NCBI RefSeq assembly: GCF_000423485.1 | Contig: NZ_AUIB01000001.1 | Coordinates: 1-64,000 of the forward strand | Source: Propionimicrobium lymphophilum DSM 4903 | GTDB taxonomy: Bacteria > Actinomycetota > Actinomycetes > Propionibacteriales > Propionibacteriaceae | Direction: 5' to 3' | Length of the DNA stretch: 64,000 nt | Shown here: one piece after another, positions 24,966-33,990 of the stretch | Layout: every line of letters starts with the position of its first letter | Numbering within the stretch: the first letter of the stretch is position 1 | Notes under the pieces: model-generated | Told to the model about the DNA's origin: nothing | The model's input: the letters and a program-made list of their open reading frames with translations, nothing else | Databases searched by the model: none | Translations under genes and position numbers: made by a program

Positions 24966-26456
24966 ATGTTAGCTAATTTCGTAAACGCAACATTTATTGT
25001 TTCCGGCCTGCTATTCATTTTCGCGCTGGCCGGCTTAAGCAAGTTCGAGACCTCCAAGCGCGGCAACGCGTTCGGCGTTCTCGGTATGCTTTTGGCTTGC
25101 ATCGCGACGATCGTCGCTGCCGCAGCGCCCGAGCGCTGGCACAGCGAAAACTGGCACGAGACCATGCCCGCCTTCATGGGACGTCTTGGTTTAGCCCCGA
25201 TCATCATGCTGCTGATCGCCGTTATCGCTGGCGCGGTCATCGGCGTCATCAAGGCAATGAAGGTCGAGATGACGGGCATGCCGCAGTTGATCGCTCAGCT
25301 GCACTCGTTCGTCGGCCTGGCCGCCGTGCTGATCGGCTTCAACGTCTTCATCGAGCACCGCGACATGCTCAACGCCGGTGTGGCAATCGATAACTTCGGC
25401 TTCCACATGGCCGAGGTTTGGATCGGCGTCTTCATCGGCGCTGTTACGTTCACAGGTTCGATCGTGGCGTGGGGCAAGCTTGCCGAGAAGCTGCCTAGCA
25501 AGCCATTGACGCTGCCGGGTCGTAATCTGATTAACCTGGCTCTGCTGGTGGGTATTATCGGCTGCGGTGTCTGGTTCCAGAACACCACTACGGGCCTGGC
25601 TTGGCTGCCGCTAATTCTGCTGACCCTCATGAGCCTGTTCCTCGGCTTCCACCTGGTAGCTGCTATCGGCGGCGCGGACATGCCGGTCGTCATCTCGATG
25701 CTGAACAGCTACTCCGGTTTCGCGGCCGCGTTCAGCGGTTTCAGCCTGGGTATTCCGGTGCTGATCGTCACCGGCGCGCTGGTTGGTGCTTCCGGTGCCA
25801 TCCTCAGCTACATCATGTGCAAGGCAATGAACCGTTCGTTCGTTTCCGTCATTCTTGGTGGTTTCGGGCAGGCTGCGGCCAAGAAGGCTGACGGTGAACA
25901 GGGCGAGATCCAGGAGATCACCGTCGACGAGTTGGCCAGTCAGCTCGAGGATGCCTCCACCGTCACCATTGCTCCCGGGTACGGTATGGCGGTTGCCCAG
26001 GCACAGTACCCGGTTGCTGAACTGGCCAAGAAGCTCACCGACAAGGGCGTGGACGTGAAGTTCGCGATTCACCCCGTCGCGGGTCGCCTTCCCGGCCACA
26101 TGAACGTGCTCCTCGCCGAGGCCCACGTGCCCTACGACATCGTGTTCGAGATGGACGAGGTAAACGACGACTTCGACCAGACCGACGTGGCACTGGTGAT
26201 CGGCGCTAACGACACCGTCAACCCCGCAGCCATGGAGCCAGGCTCGCCGATCTCCGGCATGCCTGTGCTGAAGGTTTGGGACGCCAAGAAGGTCATTGTC
26301 TTCAAGCGTTCCATGAAGCCGGGTTACGCCGGCGTTGAGAACCCGCTGTTCTTCAACGACAACACCTACATGTTGTTCGGGGACGCGAAGGATTCGGTCA
26401 GCGCGATTAACGCCGCGCTGCCGGCCGGGGAATCGGTGAAGGCGATTACTGGCTAG
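24966..26456 (+). CDS. pntB: NAD(P) transhydrogenase subunit beta
   Basis: A 496-residue subunit with about nine N-terminal membrane helices and a C-terminal NADP(H)-binding domain [51 protein letters not shown], and [15 protein letters not shown]. It is slightly longer than E. coli PntB (462), mostly in a loop before domain III. The ATG at 24966 has AGAGGGG upstream; the open frame before it overlaps pntA and is not used. It is followed 10 bp later by cobK. Confidence 0.95.
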   Translation: MLANFVNATFIVSGLLFIFALAGLSKFETSKRGNAFGVLGMLLACIATIVAAAAPERWHSENWHETMPAFMGRLGLAPIIMLLIAVIAGAVIGVIKAMKVEMTGMPQLIAQLHSFVGLAAVLIGFNVFIEHRDMLNAGVAIDNFGFHMAEVWIGVFIGAVTFTGSIVAWGKLAEKLPSKPLTLPGRNLINLALLVGIIGCGVWFQNTTTGLAWLPLILLTLMSLFLGFHLVAAIGGADMPVVISMLNSYSGFAAAFSGFSLGIPVLIVTGALVGASGAILSYIMCKAMNRSFVSVILGGFGQAAAKKADGEQGEIQEITVDELASQLEDASTVTIAPGYGMAVAQAQYPVAELAKKLTDKGVDVKFAIHPVAGRLPGHMNVLLAEAHVPYDIVFEMDEVNDDFDQTDVALVIGANDTVNPAAMEPGSPISGMPVLKVWDAKKVIVFKRSMKPGYAGVENPLFFNDNTYMLFGDAKDSVSAINAALPAGESVKAITG

Positions 26457-26466
26457 TATTCGGTTC

Positions 26467-27195
26467 ATGAAGATTCTGTTGCTGGGCGGCACCGCGGACT
26501 CACGTTCGCTTGCCGCTCAGCTTCGTTTATTGCCAGAAACCGAGGTCATCGAGTCCGTAGCCGGCCGCACGAAGGCGGCAAAGGGCGACCGCGTCGGCGG
26601 TTTCGGTGGTGCAGAGGGCCTGGCTGATTATCTGCGCGACGAGCACATTTCCGTCATCGTCGACGCCACCCACCCCTTCGCCGAGACGATGACCAAGAAT
26701 GCCGCTGCCGCAGGCGCCGCAACTGGCGTGCCCGTGATTAGGTATTCGCGGCCTGGCTGGTTAGCGCGCCCAGATGCCATGGGGTGGACGTGGGTTTCGA
26801 GTCACGAGGAAGCCGCACGCGAAGCGGCGAAGATCGACGGGGTGGTGCTGCTCACCGTCGGCCGCCAGCCCGTTAAGTTCTATCACGACGTGCCGCGCGC
26901 GCTGGCCAGAGTTGCTGAGTGGCGCGGCGACCCGATCCCGGATGGCTGGCGGGTGCTCGCTAGGCGCGGCCCGTTCAGCCTCGACGACGAGCTCGAGCTG
27001 ATGAAGACCGAAAATGTGCGAGCGATTGTCAGCAAGGATTCCGGCGGCGACGCCACTGCTGCCAAACTCGACGCCGCTGCCAAGCTGAACATTCCGGTGA
27101 TCATGGTCGCCCGTCCGGCCCCGCCCGACGGCGTGACGGTGTGCGACAACTTCGACGAAATCCAAAAACTTATTTTGCTGGCCAAACGCGTCTAG
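26467..27195 (+). CDS. cobK: Precorrin-6A reductase
   Basis: A 242-residue CobK/CbiJ family enzyme of corrin ring synthesis, which reduces (cobalt-)precorrin-6A with a pyridine nucleotide. It starts KILLLGGTADSRSLAAQL, and carries the family motifs VDATHPFAE (~residue 60) and VSKDSGG (~residue 190). It follows pntB by 10 bp; as the reductase family uses NADPH, co-transcription with the transhydrogenase may be meaningful. It is separated from the other cob genes by 4.5 kb of inserted genes. A decayed second copy of its last 92 bp lies at 31617-31708. Confidence 0.92.
   Translation: MKILLLGGTADSRSLAAQLRLLPETEVIESVAGRTKAAKGDRVGGFGGAEGLADYLRDEHISVIVDATHPFAETMTKNAAAAGAATGVPVIRYSRPGWLARPDAMGWTWVSSHEEAAREAAKIDGVVLLTVGRQPVKFYHDVPRALARVAEWRGDPIPDGWRVLARRGPFSLDDELELMKTENVRAIVSKDSGGDATAAKLDAAAKLNIPVIMVARPAPPDGVTVCDNFDEIQKLILLAKRV
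27083..27174 (+). repeat. Direct repeat, copy 1 (inside cobK)
   Basis: This 92-bp stretch encoding the end of CobK aligns without gaps to 31617-31708 at 77 of 92 positions by hand count. The two copies bracket the GatD-SorC-DeoC-FGGY block. Confidence 0.85.
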
Positions 27196-27333
27196 CGGCA
27201 GGCCAAATTTTTCTATAAATCTTTTTGCACCATCGGTGCAGATTACGCATATTCGACGCGGACAACGATTCGCTGAGCCTAACGTGTTACGAACAAGCAA
27301 TGAAGCTTGCAGAAACGTTTAGGAGGACAAAAC

Positions 27334-28380
27334 GTGTCGAAAATGAACGCAGTTGTTATGCATGGTGTCGACGACATCAGGCTAGAAGAAGTCGAAGCCC
27401 CGAAGCCCGGTCCCGGTGAGGCACTACTGAAGGTCGCTGCTTGTGGCGTTTGTGGTTCAGACCTTGACCGTATGTACAAGAAGGGCCCACACAAGCTTCC
27501 GCTAATTACTGGCCACGAATTTTCCGCTGTCGTAGAGGAGGTTGGCGAAGGAGTCACTTCCGTTAAAGCAGGAGATCATGTGACCGTCCCACCGATGCTT
27601 CCGTGCTTCAAGTGTGGGCCTTGCCAGCAGGGCCACTTCTCGCTTTGTGAAGACTACGATTACTATGGCTCGCGCCGTGACGGTGCCTATGCAGATTACG
27701 TCTGTGGGCCGGCAGATCTATTGCTGAAGGTGCCTGAAGATCTGGACCTGCGAGCGGCAGCCATGGTTGATCCCGCAGCTATCGCGCTGCACGCTATTCT
27801 TCGCACGAAGCTTACTATTGGATCTCGTGTTGCTGTTTCTGGTGGTGGCGGCCCGATCGGTCTGTTTGCTATCCAATGGGCTCGTCTGATGGGTGCTTCA
27901 GAGGTAGTGTCTATCGACGTTACGAAGGAAAAGATTCCGCTAGCTCTGGAAGCAGGCGCTGACAAGGCTGTTAGCGATTGGAAGGAGCTAGGTGACATCG
28001 GCGGTGGCTATGACGTCATCATCGAAACCTCTGGAGCGCGAGTTGTGCCCGACCTGGCAGTTTCTGTCATGGCGCGCCATGGTGAAGTAGTCCTAATCGG
28101 TATCCCGAACGCAGACATCACTATTTCCGATGCAAGCTGGGCGCGCTTGATGAGACTTGAAGGCGGAATCTTAGGATCCTGGAACTCCTTCTCTGCTCCG
28201 TTCCCTGGCCACGAATGGCGAACTACGGTGCAGAAGCTTCACTCTGGAGACCTCAAGTGGGAATTCATGATTACGCACGAATTGGGACTTGATGCTGTGG
28301 CGGAAACCATCAAGAAGATGTACAACCGTGAAATTCACAGCTCCAAGGTGATCTTCATGCCCGAAAAGACTCGTAAATAA
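27334..28380 (+). CDS. Zinc-dependent polyol-phosphate dehydrogenase (GatD-like)
   Basis: A 348-residue medium-chain dehydrogenase. Catalytic zinc ligands: Cys in GVCGSD, then GHEFS; structural zinc cysteines appear in MLPCFKCGPCQQGHFSLC; the nucleotide-binding motif is SGGGGPIGLFAIQWA (~residue 165). The late stretch LGSWNSFSAPFPGHEWRTT closely resembles galactitol-1-phosphate 5-dehydrogenase (GatD), so a sugar-alcohol phosphate is the probable substrate. GTG at 27334 is chosen because AGGAGG lies seven bases upstream; ATG 27343 is too far. It is the first gene of a four-gene, more A+T-rich cluster lacking its own transporter. Confidence 0.83.
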   Translation: MSKMNAVVMHGVDDIRLEEVEAPKPGPGEALLKVAACGVCGSDLDRMYKKGPHKLPLITGHEFSAVVEEVGEGVTSVKAGDHVTVPPMLPCFKCGPCQQGHFSLCEDYDYYGSRRDGAYADYVCGPADLLLKVPEDLDLRAAAMVDPAAIALHAILRTKLTIGSRVAVSGGGGPIGLFAIQWARLMGASEVVSIDVTKEKIPLALEAGADKAVSDWKELGDIGGGYDVIIETSGARVVPDLAVSVMARHGEVVLIGIPNADITISDASWARLMRLEGGILGSWNSFSAPFPGHEWRTTVQKLHSGDLKWEFMITHELGLDAVAETIKKMYNREIHSSKVIFMPEKTRK

Positions 28381-28385
28381 TAGTT

Positions 28386-29336
28386 ATGAAGCTTCCCAGC
28401 GAATTTCGCCGAGAGCAGGTCTTGAAGGCTGGAAGGCTTTATTTTCTTGAGCGAGAATCAACATCCCGCATTGCAGAGACGTTGGGCTGTTCAAGGTGGA
28501 CAGTCCGGCGTCTACTGCAAGAAGCCTATGAAGAGGGCTACGTGTCTATAGAGATCATTGATCCTTACGCACGTGTTGAAGAGCTTGAGAAAGAATTCGC
28601 TAAGCGGTTTTCACTTACTGAAACAATAGTCGTGAGAAATCGTCTTAAGCTCGACGACACCGTAACTGCCGTAGCCAACCAGACTGCAAAGTATCTAGCT
28701 AATTTACGCCCGATGCCTCAATTAGTTGGAGTCTCATGGGGCAGAACCTTGTGGAGAGTAGCAAAGCAACTCGAAGAAGGTTGGGCCGTAGACCCTATGA
28801 TCGTTCAACTAAATGGAGGGGTCGCCACCTTATCGGCCGCTCAATCGGTGCAGGAGACGATACTGGGCTTTGCGCAAAAATCAAACGGGAAAGCTAGAGG
28901 GCTGCCCAGCCCTGCAGTAGTTTCAAAACCTTCACTTGCATCAGCTCTTCGCGCTGATCCTGTGGTTGCTGATGTTCTAGGAATGGGGCGTCAAGCAGAC
29001 GTAGCTATTTTTTCTCTTGGTGCGCTGAGGTTCGATTCGGTTTTAGTCGAATCAGGGTGCATTACTAAAAATGAAGTGACTCGGCTAAGAGCAAAAGGCG
29101 GAGTCGGGGATATCCTCGGTCGTTTCATTAACGGTGTCGGGGAAATAGTTAGCGAAGAACTCGAATCCAGGACGATAGGCGTCGATTTGGAGGCGCTGAA
29201 GAAAATAAAAAAATCAATTGCTGTAGCCGTTGGTGAGAATAAAGCTTCAATAACTCGTGCAGCTTTAAAGGGTGGTTTTATGACCACTTTAATCACAGAC
29301 GAAAATACGGCTAAACAAGTTTTATCTGAGAGGTAA
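28386..29336 (+). CDS. SorC-family sugar-binding transcriptional regulator
   Basis: A 316-residue regulator with an N-terminal helix-turn-helix ([21 protein letters not shown], residues ~27-48) and a SorC/DeoR-type effector domain ([17 protein letters not shown], then [15 protein letters not shown]). SorC regulators respond to phosphorylated sugars and usually control the adjacent catabolic genes. It starts 5 bp after the dehydrogenase stop and ends 2 bp before deoC. The gene is clearly A+T-richer than the flanking glp and cob genes, supporting acquisition. Confidence 0.88.
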   Translation: MKLPSEFRREQVLKAGRLYFLERESTSRIAETLGCSRWTVRRLLQEAYEEGYVSIEIIDPYARVEELEKEFAKRFSLTETIVVRNRLKLDDTVTAVANQTAKYLANLRPMPQLVGVSWGRTLWRVAKQLEEGWAVDPMIVQLNGGVATLSAAQSVQETILGFAQKSNGKARGLPSPAVVSKPSLASALRADPVVADVLGMGRQADVAIFSLGALRFDSVLVESGCITKNEVTRLRAKGGVGDILGRFINGVGEIVSEELESRTIGVDLEALKKIKKSIAVAVGENKASITRAALKGGFMTTLITDENTAKQVLSER

Positions 29337-29338
29337 TA

Positions 29339-29980
29339 ATGTCCGGAGTACCCGCAAATTTAATTGACCACACTCTGTTGGCGCCAGAAGCCACCGCAGA
29401 AGATGTAAAAAAAATTATCGATGAGGCCGTCGAACTTGGAACTTATTCGGTATGTGTTTCGCCCAGTATGCTTCCAATTACCGTACCGGAAACGCTAAAA
29501 GTCGCTGCTGTATGTGGCTTCCCCAGCGGAGCGCATATCAGCGAGGTGAAGGCTCTTGAGGCTAAAAAAGCGGCCGAAAATGGCGCAAATGAAATCGACA
29601 TGGTGATCAATGTCGGAAAAGCCAAGGAACACGATTGGGAATACGTCACTTCCGACATTAAGGCGGTGCGTGATGCTTTGCCCAACGATGTAGTTCTCAA
29701 AGTCATTATTGAATCCGCTGTATTAACAGATGAGGAAATTGTTGAAGTTTGTGAATGCGCTAAGAAAGCAAATGCGGATTTTGTAAAAACTTCTACAGGT
29801 TTCCACAAAGCCGGTGGCGCAAGCGTAGAAGCTGTGAAATTAATGCGCGAAACGGTCGGCAAAGAAATGGGTGTGAAAGCATCGGGTGGAATTAGAGATG
29901 CAGAAACAGCCGAAAAGATGATTAATGCTGGCGCCAATAGGCTCGGCCTGTCTAGCTCTCGCGCGGTTCTAGGAAAATAA
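29339..29980 (+). CDS. deoC: Deoxyribose-phosphate aldolase family protein
   Basis: A 213-residue class I aldolase. Schiff-base Lys150 lies in FVKTSTGF, the second active-site lysine (Lys180) in VKASGGIR, and Asp87 in [10 protein letters not shown]. The family cleaves 2-deoxyribose-5-phosphate to glyceraldehyde-3-phosphate and acetaldehyde. Here it sits between a SorC regulator and a kinase with a polyol-phosphate dehydrogenase in place of nucleoside-salvage genes, so the physiological substrate may be a sugar phosphate made from a polyol. The gene is A+T-rich. Confidence 0.9.
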   Translation: MSGVPANLIDHTLLAPEATAEDVKKIIDEAVELGTYSVCVSPSMLPITVPETLKVAAVCGFPSGAHISEVKALEAKKAAENGANEIDMVINVGKAKEHDWEYVTSDIKAVRDALPNDVVLKVIIESAVLTDEEIVEVCECAKKANADFVKTSTGFHKAGGASVEAVKLMRETVGKEMGVKASGGIRDAETAEKMINAGANRLGLSSSRAVLGK

Positions 29981-30011
29981 ACCAATTATCTATTAACAAC
30001 GAGGTTAAAAA

Positions 30012-31547
30012 ATGACTGATCAATTATTACTAGGCATAGACGTAGGAACGGGTGGAGTAAGGGTTGCTGCTGTTACCCCAGAGGGCGAAATGATCGCTAC
30101 GGCTTCAGTTGCCGTAGAGACATACACACCAAGGCCGGCTTGGGCTGAACAAAACCCTCAAGACTGGTGGGGTGGCTTGAAAGGCTCGTTGGCCGAATTG
30201 CTTGAAACTGTCTCGGCTGAACAAATCTGCGGTATCGCCGTCGATGGTACTTCCGCCACTGTTGTCGCCTGCGATAAGGACGGCGAACCCTTAAGGCCTG
30301 CATTGCTTTGGATGGATGTTAGGGCAGCTGACGAGGCAGAGAGGCTAACGAATACTGGCGATCCTGCACTTAAGTACGCTGGTATGCAGACTGTCTCCGC
30401 TGAATGGGGCATCCCGAAGCTGATGTGGCTCTCCAAGAATGAGCCAGAGGTATACGAGAAGGCTGAGGTATTCGCCGACTGTATTGACTGGATGAACTTC
30501 AAGCTCACCGGAGAGTGGGCGATGTCGATTTGTACGGCTACCTGTAAGTATTTCTACGATTCCAACTGGTCGGGTTGGCCTACTAACCTTTATGCAAAGG
30601 CAGGAATCCCTGACGCGTTAAGGAAACTTCCTCCGTCTGTTTTGAAGATGGGCGAGGTAGTTGGCGAGCTTAGCTCCAAGGCAGCTAGTGAACTAGGCCT
30701 TAAAGCTGGAATACCAGTCACTATGGGCGGCATCGATGCGCACGTTGGGGCTATTGGTCTAGGCGTTGTGGATGAAGGATCTTTGGCTCTGATCACAGGA
30801 TCCTCACACGTTATGCTTGGCCAGACCGATCAGGCAATCTATTCCCAGGGGATTTGGGGAGCGTACTTTGATGCGATTATCCCTGGACAGTACACGGTCG
30901 AGGCAGGCCAGATTTCTTCCGGTTCTGTGAATAACTGGTTTACGCATAAGTTCACCGTTGAGGCCCACAAGCACGGTGACGACTCTGCCAGTTTGTATAA
31001 CTACCTGAATGAGTTGGCAAAAGAAATCCCTATCGGATGTGATGGTGTAATCGCGCTCGATCACTTCCAAGGCAACCGTTCGCCATTCTCTAACCCCTAC
31101 TCTCGTGGCGCGTTTACAGGGTTGACTCTTTCTCACGGAGAAGGTCATTTGTATCGGGCAGTCTTAGAGTCTGTTTGTTACGGAACTAAGACAATTTTCG
31201 ACACATTCCGGGAAAAAGGATTCGACCCGGTAAAGGTCGTCGTATCTGGTGGCCCGACGAAATCAAGATTCTGGATGCAAATGCATGCCGACGTGACGGG
31301 CGTTCCAATGTTGTTCCCGAAGAACACTGAGGGCCCGCTTATGGGATGTTCGATTCTTGCGTCAATAGGTGCCGGCTTGCACGATGATATTGGCAGTGCT
31401 GCAAAGGCGATGGTGACTATGGCCGATTCGATCGAGCCAAACCCTGAAGCCACAAGCGAGTACGAGTTCTACCACAAACGCTATCTAGAGATATATGAAG
31501 CTTTAGCTCCTGTTAGCCGCAAGACGGCGCAGCATATTTCTGGGTAA
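30012..31547 (+). CDS. FGGY-family carbohydrate kinase, substrate unknown
   Basis: A 511-residue kinase with LLGIDVGTGGVRVAAV at the N-terminus, AVDGTSATVVACDKDG near residue 75, and VVVSGGPTKSRFWMQMHADVTG near residue 405. It is not GlpK-like and not close to the FGGY kinase at 10029; the pattern is nearest to ribulokinase/xylulokinase relatives. It is the last gene of the inserted cluster and follows deoC by 31 bp. Together with the GatD-like dehydrogenase and DeoC it suggests phosphorylation, oxidation and aldol cleavage of a polyol or deoxy-sugar. A terminator hairpin follows directly. Confidence 0.83.
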   Translation: MTDQLLLGIDVGTGGVRVAAVTPEGEMIATASVAVETYTPRPAWAEQNPQDWWGGLKGSLAELLETVSAEQICGIAVDGTSATVVACDKDGEPLRPALLWMDVRAADEAERLTNTGDPALKYAGMQTVSAEWGIPKLMWLSKNEPEVYEKAEVFADCIDWMNFKLTGEWAMSICTATCKYFYDSNWSGWPTNLYAKAGIPDALRKLPPSVLKMGEVVGELSSKAASELGLKAGIPVTMGGIDAHVGAIGLGVVDEGSLALITGSSHVMLGQTDQAIYSQGIWGAYFDAIIPGQYTVEAGQISSGSVNNWFTHKFTVEAHKHGDDSASLYNYLNELAKEIPIGCDGVIALDHFQGNRSPFSNPYSRGAFTGLTLSHGEGHLYRAVLESVCYGTKTIFDTFREKGFDPVKVVVSGGPTKSRFWMQMHADVTGVPMLFPKNTEGPLMGCSILASIGAGLHDDIGSAAKAMVTMADSIEPNPEATSEYEFYHKRYLEIYEALAPVSRKTAQHISG

Positions 31548-31567
31548 CCATTTTATTTGCTGAAAAG

Positions 31568-31605
31568 ACGAGGGCGCTACCGGATGATTCCTGTGGCGCC
31601 CTCGT
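31568..31605 (+). terminator. Terminator of the inserted cluster
   Basis: ACGAGGGCGC (31568-31577) pairs with GCGCCCTCGT (31596-31605), followed by TTCATCTT. It lies 11 bases before the decayed cobK end. Confidence 0.75.
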
Positions 31606-31616
31606 TTCATCTTCGC

Positions 31617-31714
31617 AGCTGAACATTCTGGTGATAATGGTCGCCCGTCTTGCCCCGCCCTAGGGCCTGACGGTGTGTGAAACCTTTGCAGAAGTCGAAA
31701 AACTTATTTATTGA
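31617..31714 (+). pseudogene. cobK: Decayed 3' end of a second cobK
   Basis: In the cobK reading frame this segment translates as LNILVIMVARLAPP, stop (TAG 31661-31663), then GLTVCETFAEVEKLIY and a final stop at 31712. It parallels the genuine CobK end (LNIPVIMVARPAPPDGVTVCDNFDEIQKLI) at nearly every residue. It has no start or upstream part, so it is a gene remnant, presumably the original cobK terminus left behind when the upstream block arrived. Confidence 0.85.
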
Positions 31715-31752
31715 GTCAACTTTGGCTCGTCTACGAGCCAAAAATGACACAA
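31711..31752. repeat. 42-bp imperfect palindrome, copy 1
   Basis: Left arm 31711-31731 and right arm 31732-31752 match at about 17 of 21 positions, with the core TTGGCTCGT-CT-ACGAGCCAA. An element of the same length and core lies at 49195-49236. It abuts the decayed cobK end and lies upstream of the cobalamin riboswitch. Confidence 0.65.
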
Positions 31753-31854
31753 TGGCACTTTTCGTCCTAAATCCTTGGGCAAAACAATGCCAAAACATGG
31801 ATTTGCTTGCCGTCCCACTACGGAAGTGTTACTTTGCTAGCAAGCGAATTGAGT

Positions 31855-31990
31855 ATCACCTAATTAATTGGTGGCAGGGAACATCGGTGAGAATCCGAGA
31901 CTGACGCGCAGCGGTGATGGAGACGATTCGGCACGAAGCCACTGGGAAACCGGGAAGGCGCCGAAATTGATGGATCCTGAGTCCGAAAAC
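31855..31990 (+). promoter_or_regulatory. Cobalamin riboswitch controlling the btuCDF-like operon
   Basis: The segment contains GGCAGGGAA, CGGTGAGAATCCGAGACTG, the B12-box-like ACGCGCAGCGGTGA, and AAGCCACTGGGAAACCGGGA, in the order and spacing of the cobalamin aptamer. The B12 box departs somewhat from the usual GACTGNCCCGCAACGGT. A hairpin GCCCTCGCGAAAAGGGC near 32012-32030 may be part of the expression platform. It lies upstream of the corrinoid importer, which would be shut off when cobalamin is plentiful. Ends are approximate. Confidence 0.85.
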
Positions 31991-32116
31991 CTTTCAATTC
32001 GTTCTTGGTTAACGCCCTCGCGAAAAGGGCCAGAAACTTGGAAGGAAAATGGGTCATAACTCTTTTGGTGACCGTAAATCTTTGTTCCTGCGCACAACCT
32101 TGAATTGCGGGTAGCG

Positions 32117-33163
32117 ATGGCGAAAAAATTTCGTAGGCTGCCGGTCGCGCCAATCGTCGTTGCTTTAGTGATAGTAGCCATAGTCAGTGCGCTCTTCTCG
32201 CTGACGCTTGGGGCAGAAAAAGTTCCCGTCGAAGACGTCTTCGAAATCGTCAAGGCACGATTAACCGGTACAGCCACAACATCGCCGTTCGACACGATCA
32301 TTTGGGAACTGCGTCTACCCAGGGCTTTGCTTTCGCTGTTGGTGGGGGCGGGGCTAGCGATCGCGGGCGCGGCAATGCAGACGCTCGTCCAAAATCCGCT
32401 CGCAGACCCGTACCTGCTGGGCATCTCGTCGGGTGCTTCCGTCGGTGCCACCGCGGTAATCGTACTCGGCGTGTTCAGCAGCTTCGGTGTCTACGCTCTT
32501 TCGCTAGGCGCGATGGTGGGTGCGATCACGGCTAGCGCCGCGGTTTATTTCATCGCCCAAGCCCAAGGCGGCCTGACGCCGCTGAGGATGGTGCTCGCGG
32601 GTGTCGTGATGTCGTCGGCATTTAGCGCGCTTGCCTCCTTCATGGTCTTTCTTTCCGACGACAATCGCGCGGCTAACTCCGTGATGTTCTGGATGCTCGG
32701 TTCGGTTGCTGGCGCCACCTGGGAAAAGCTGATCGTGCCGGTCGTCGCCGTAGCGATTTCTTTGGTAGCGCTGATGCTAATTTCTTCTTGGATGGACGCC
32801 CTGATGACCGGTCCTTCAACTGCGGCAGCCCTGGGCATACGGGTTGGCGCTATGCGCAACGGCCTGTTCATCGGGTCCAGCGTGCTGATTGGTGTGCTGG
32901 TTGCTGTTGCAGGTGGTATCGGTTTCGTCGGCCTCATCATCCCGCACGCATCCAGGATGATCGTCGGCGCTCTCCATAAACGGATGTTGCCGGTGTGCGC
33001 GGCTGGTGGCGCGGTCTTCCTGCTTTGGGTTGACGTCATTTCGCGAGTCGTCGCCAGGCCTCAGGAAATGCCACTCGGCGTGGTTACTGGTGTTGTCGGA
33101 GCTCCGCTGTTCCTGTTCTTGATGGGCCGGCGCAGCTACGCGTTCGGAAGTAGGGACGCATGA
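32117..33163 (+). CDS. btuC: BtuC/FecD-like ABC permease for corrinoids
   Basis: A ~348-residue permease of the FecCD family with about ten membrane helices. Family hallmarks are RLPRALLSLLVGAGLAIAGAAMQ, NPLADPYLLGISSGASVG, and GGIGFVGLIIPHASR (the ATPase-contacting loop). The riboswitch upstream makes cobalamin or cobinamide the likely cargo and not a siderophore. ATG 32117 is preferred; a TTG at 32105 is an alternative. It overlaps the ATPase gene by four bases. Confidence 0.85.
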   Translation: MAKKFRRLPVAPIVVALVIVAIVSALFSLTLGAEKVPVEDVFEIVKARLTGTATTSPFDTIIWELRLPRALLSLLVGAGLAIAGAAMQTLVQNPLADPYLLGISSGASVGATAVIVLGVFSSFGVYALSLGAMVGAITASAAVYFIAQAQGGLTPLRMVLAGVVMSSAFSALASFMVFLSDDNRAANSVMFWMLGSVAGATWEKLIVPVVAVAISLVALMLISSWMDALMTGPSTAAALGIRVGAMRNGLFIGSSVLIGVLVAVAGGIGFVGLIIPHASRMIVGALHKRMLPVCAAGGAVFLLWVDVISRVVARPQEMPLGVVTGVVGAPLFLFLMGRRSYAFGSRDA

Positions 33164-33990
33164 GCAAGGTAGACCTGGAAAAGATCCAAGACGAAGATTA
33201 TCTGAGGAGACGCTGCTTCATTAGCGTCCGTGGCGTGGCTGCCGCGGTCGGCGGTTACGTCGCCGTCAAGCACGTCAGCTTCGACGTGCCCTACGGCACG
33301 AAGCTGGCGCTGGTGGGCACGAACGGTGCTGGCAAGTCGACGCTGCTTCGTGCGCTCGCGGGCATCAACCCGGCAGTGGAGGGCATAGTCCGGATCGGCG
33401 AGCGGGACGTCACCGCGTACGCCCCGAAGACGCGCGCCCGAATTATCTCTTTCGTCGGTCAGGAGGAAAGCCCGCCGGCAGCCCTAACCCTAGGCGAGAT
33501 GGTCAACCTGGGCAGGATTCCGCACCGCGCGCCCTGGTCGGTGGACGTCCACAGGGATAGGGACATCGTGGTCAGCGCGCTCGCTCAGGTGGGCCTGGAT
33601 GACCGTATCGATTCTGCCTGCGATCAGCTGTCTGGCGGTGAACGTCGTAGAGCAATGATCGCGCGTGGTCTGGCGCAGGGTTCCCCGATCTTCATGCTCG
33701 ACGAGCCGACTAACCACTTGGATATCGCTTGGCAGCTGAAGCTCCTGAAACTGCTGACTACCCTCGAATGCACTGTCGTCGCAGCTATCCACGACCTCGA
33801 TCTAGTGCTGCGCAACTTCGACATGGTTGCAGTCATGCACGCCGGCTCGATGATCGCGTTTGGCGAGCCGAAAGACGTCATCAACACCCAACTTATGGAC
33901 GAAGCTTTCAGGGTTGAGGCCATTCAGGCGCCCAACCCTGTGACGCATGAAACACATCTGCTAATTAGCAAAGGAAAGGAAGAAAAATGA
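33160..33990 (+). CDS. btuD: BtuD/FecE-like ABC ATPase
   Basis: A 276-residue ATPase with Walker A GTNGAGKST (~residue 50), signature LSGGERRRAMIARGL, Walker B IFMLDEPTNHLD and switch AAIHDLDL. It carries a ~22-residue N-terminal extension rich in charged residues before the domain starts. It overlaps the permease upstream and the binding-protein gene downstream by four bases each, so all three are translated together under the riboswitch. Confidence 0.87.
   Translation: MSKVDLEKIQDEDYLRRRCFISVRGVAAAVGGYVAVKHVSFDVPYGTKLALVGTNGAGKSTLLRALAGINPAVEGIVRIGERDVTAYAPKTRARIISFVGQEESPPAALTLGEMVNLGRIPHRAPWSVDVHRDRDIVVSALAQVGLDDRIDSACDQLSGGERRRAMIARGLAQGSPIFMLDEPTNHLDIAWQLKLLKLLTTLECTVVAAIHDLDLVLRNFDMVAVMHAGSMIAFGEPKDVINTQLMDEAFRVEAIQAPNPVTHETHLLISKGKEEK

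Noticed and set aside
23948-25279. 443-codon minus-strand frame opposite pntA/pntB
   Set aside because: Spans two well-identified convergent-frame genes and has no recognisable motif; antisense shadow.
27175-31708. Integrase-mediated island with attL/attR
   Set aside because: The bracketing repeats are only about 84% identical and lie in a protein gene, no integrase or excisionase is encoded, and no tRNA is involved; homologous replacement explains it better.
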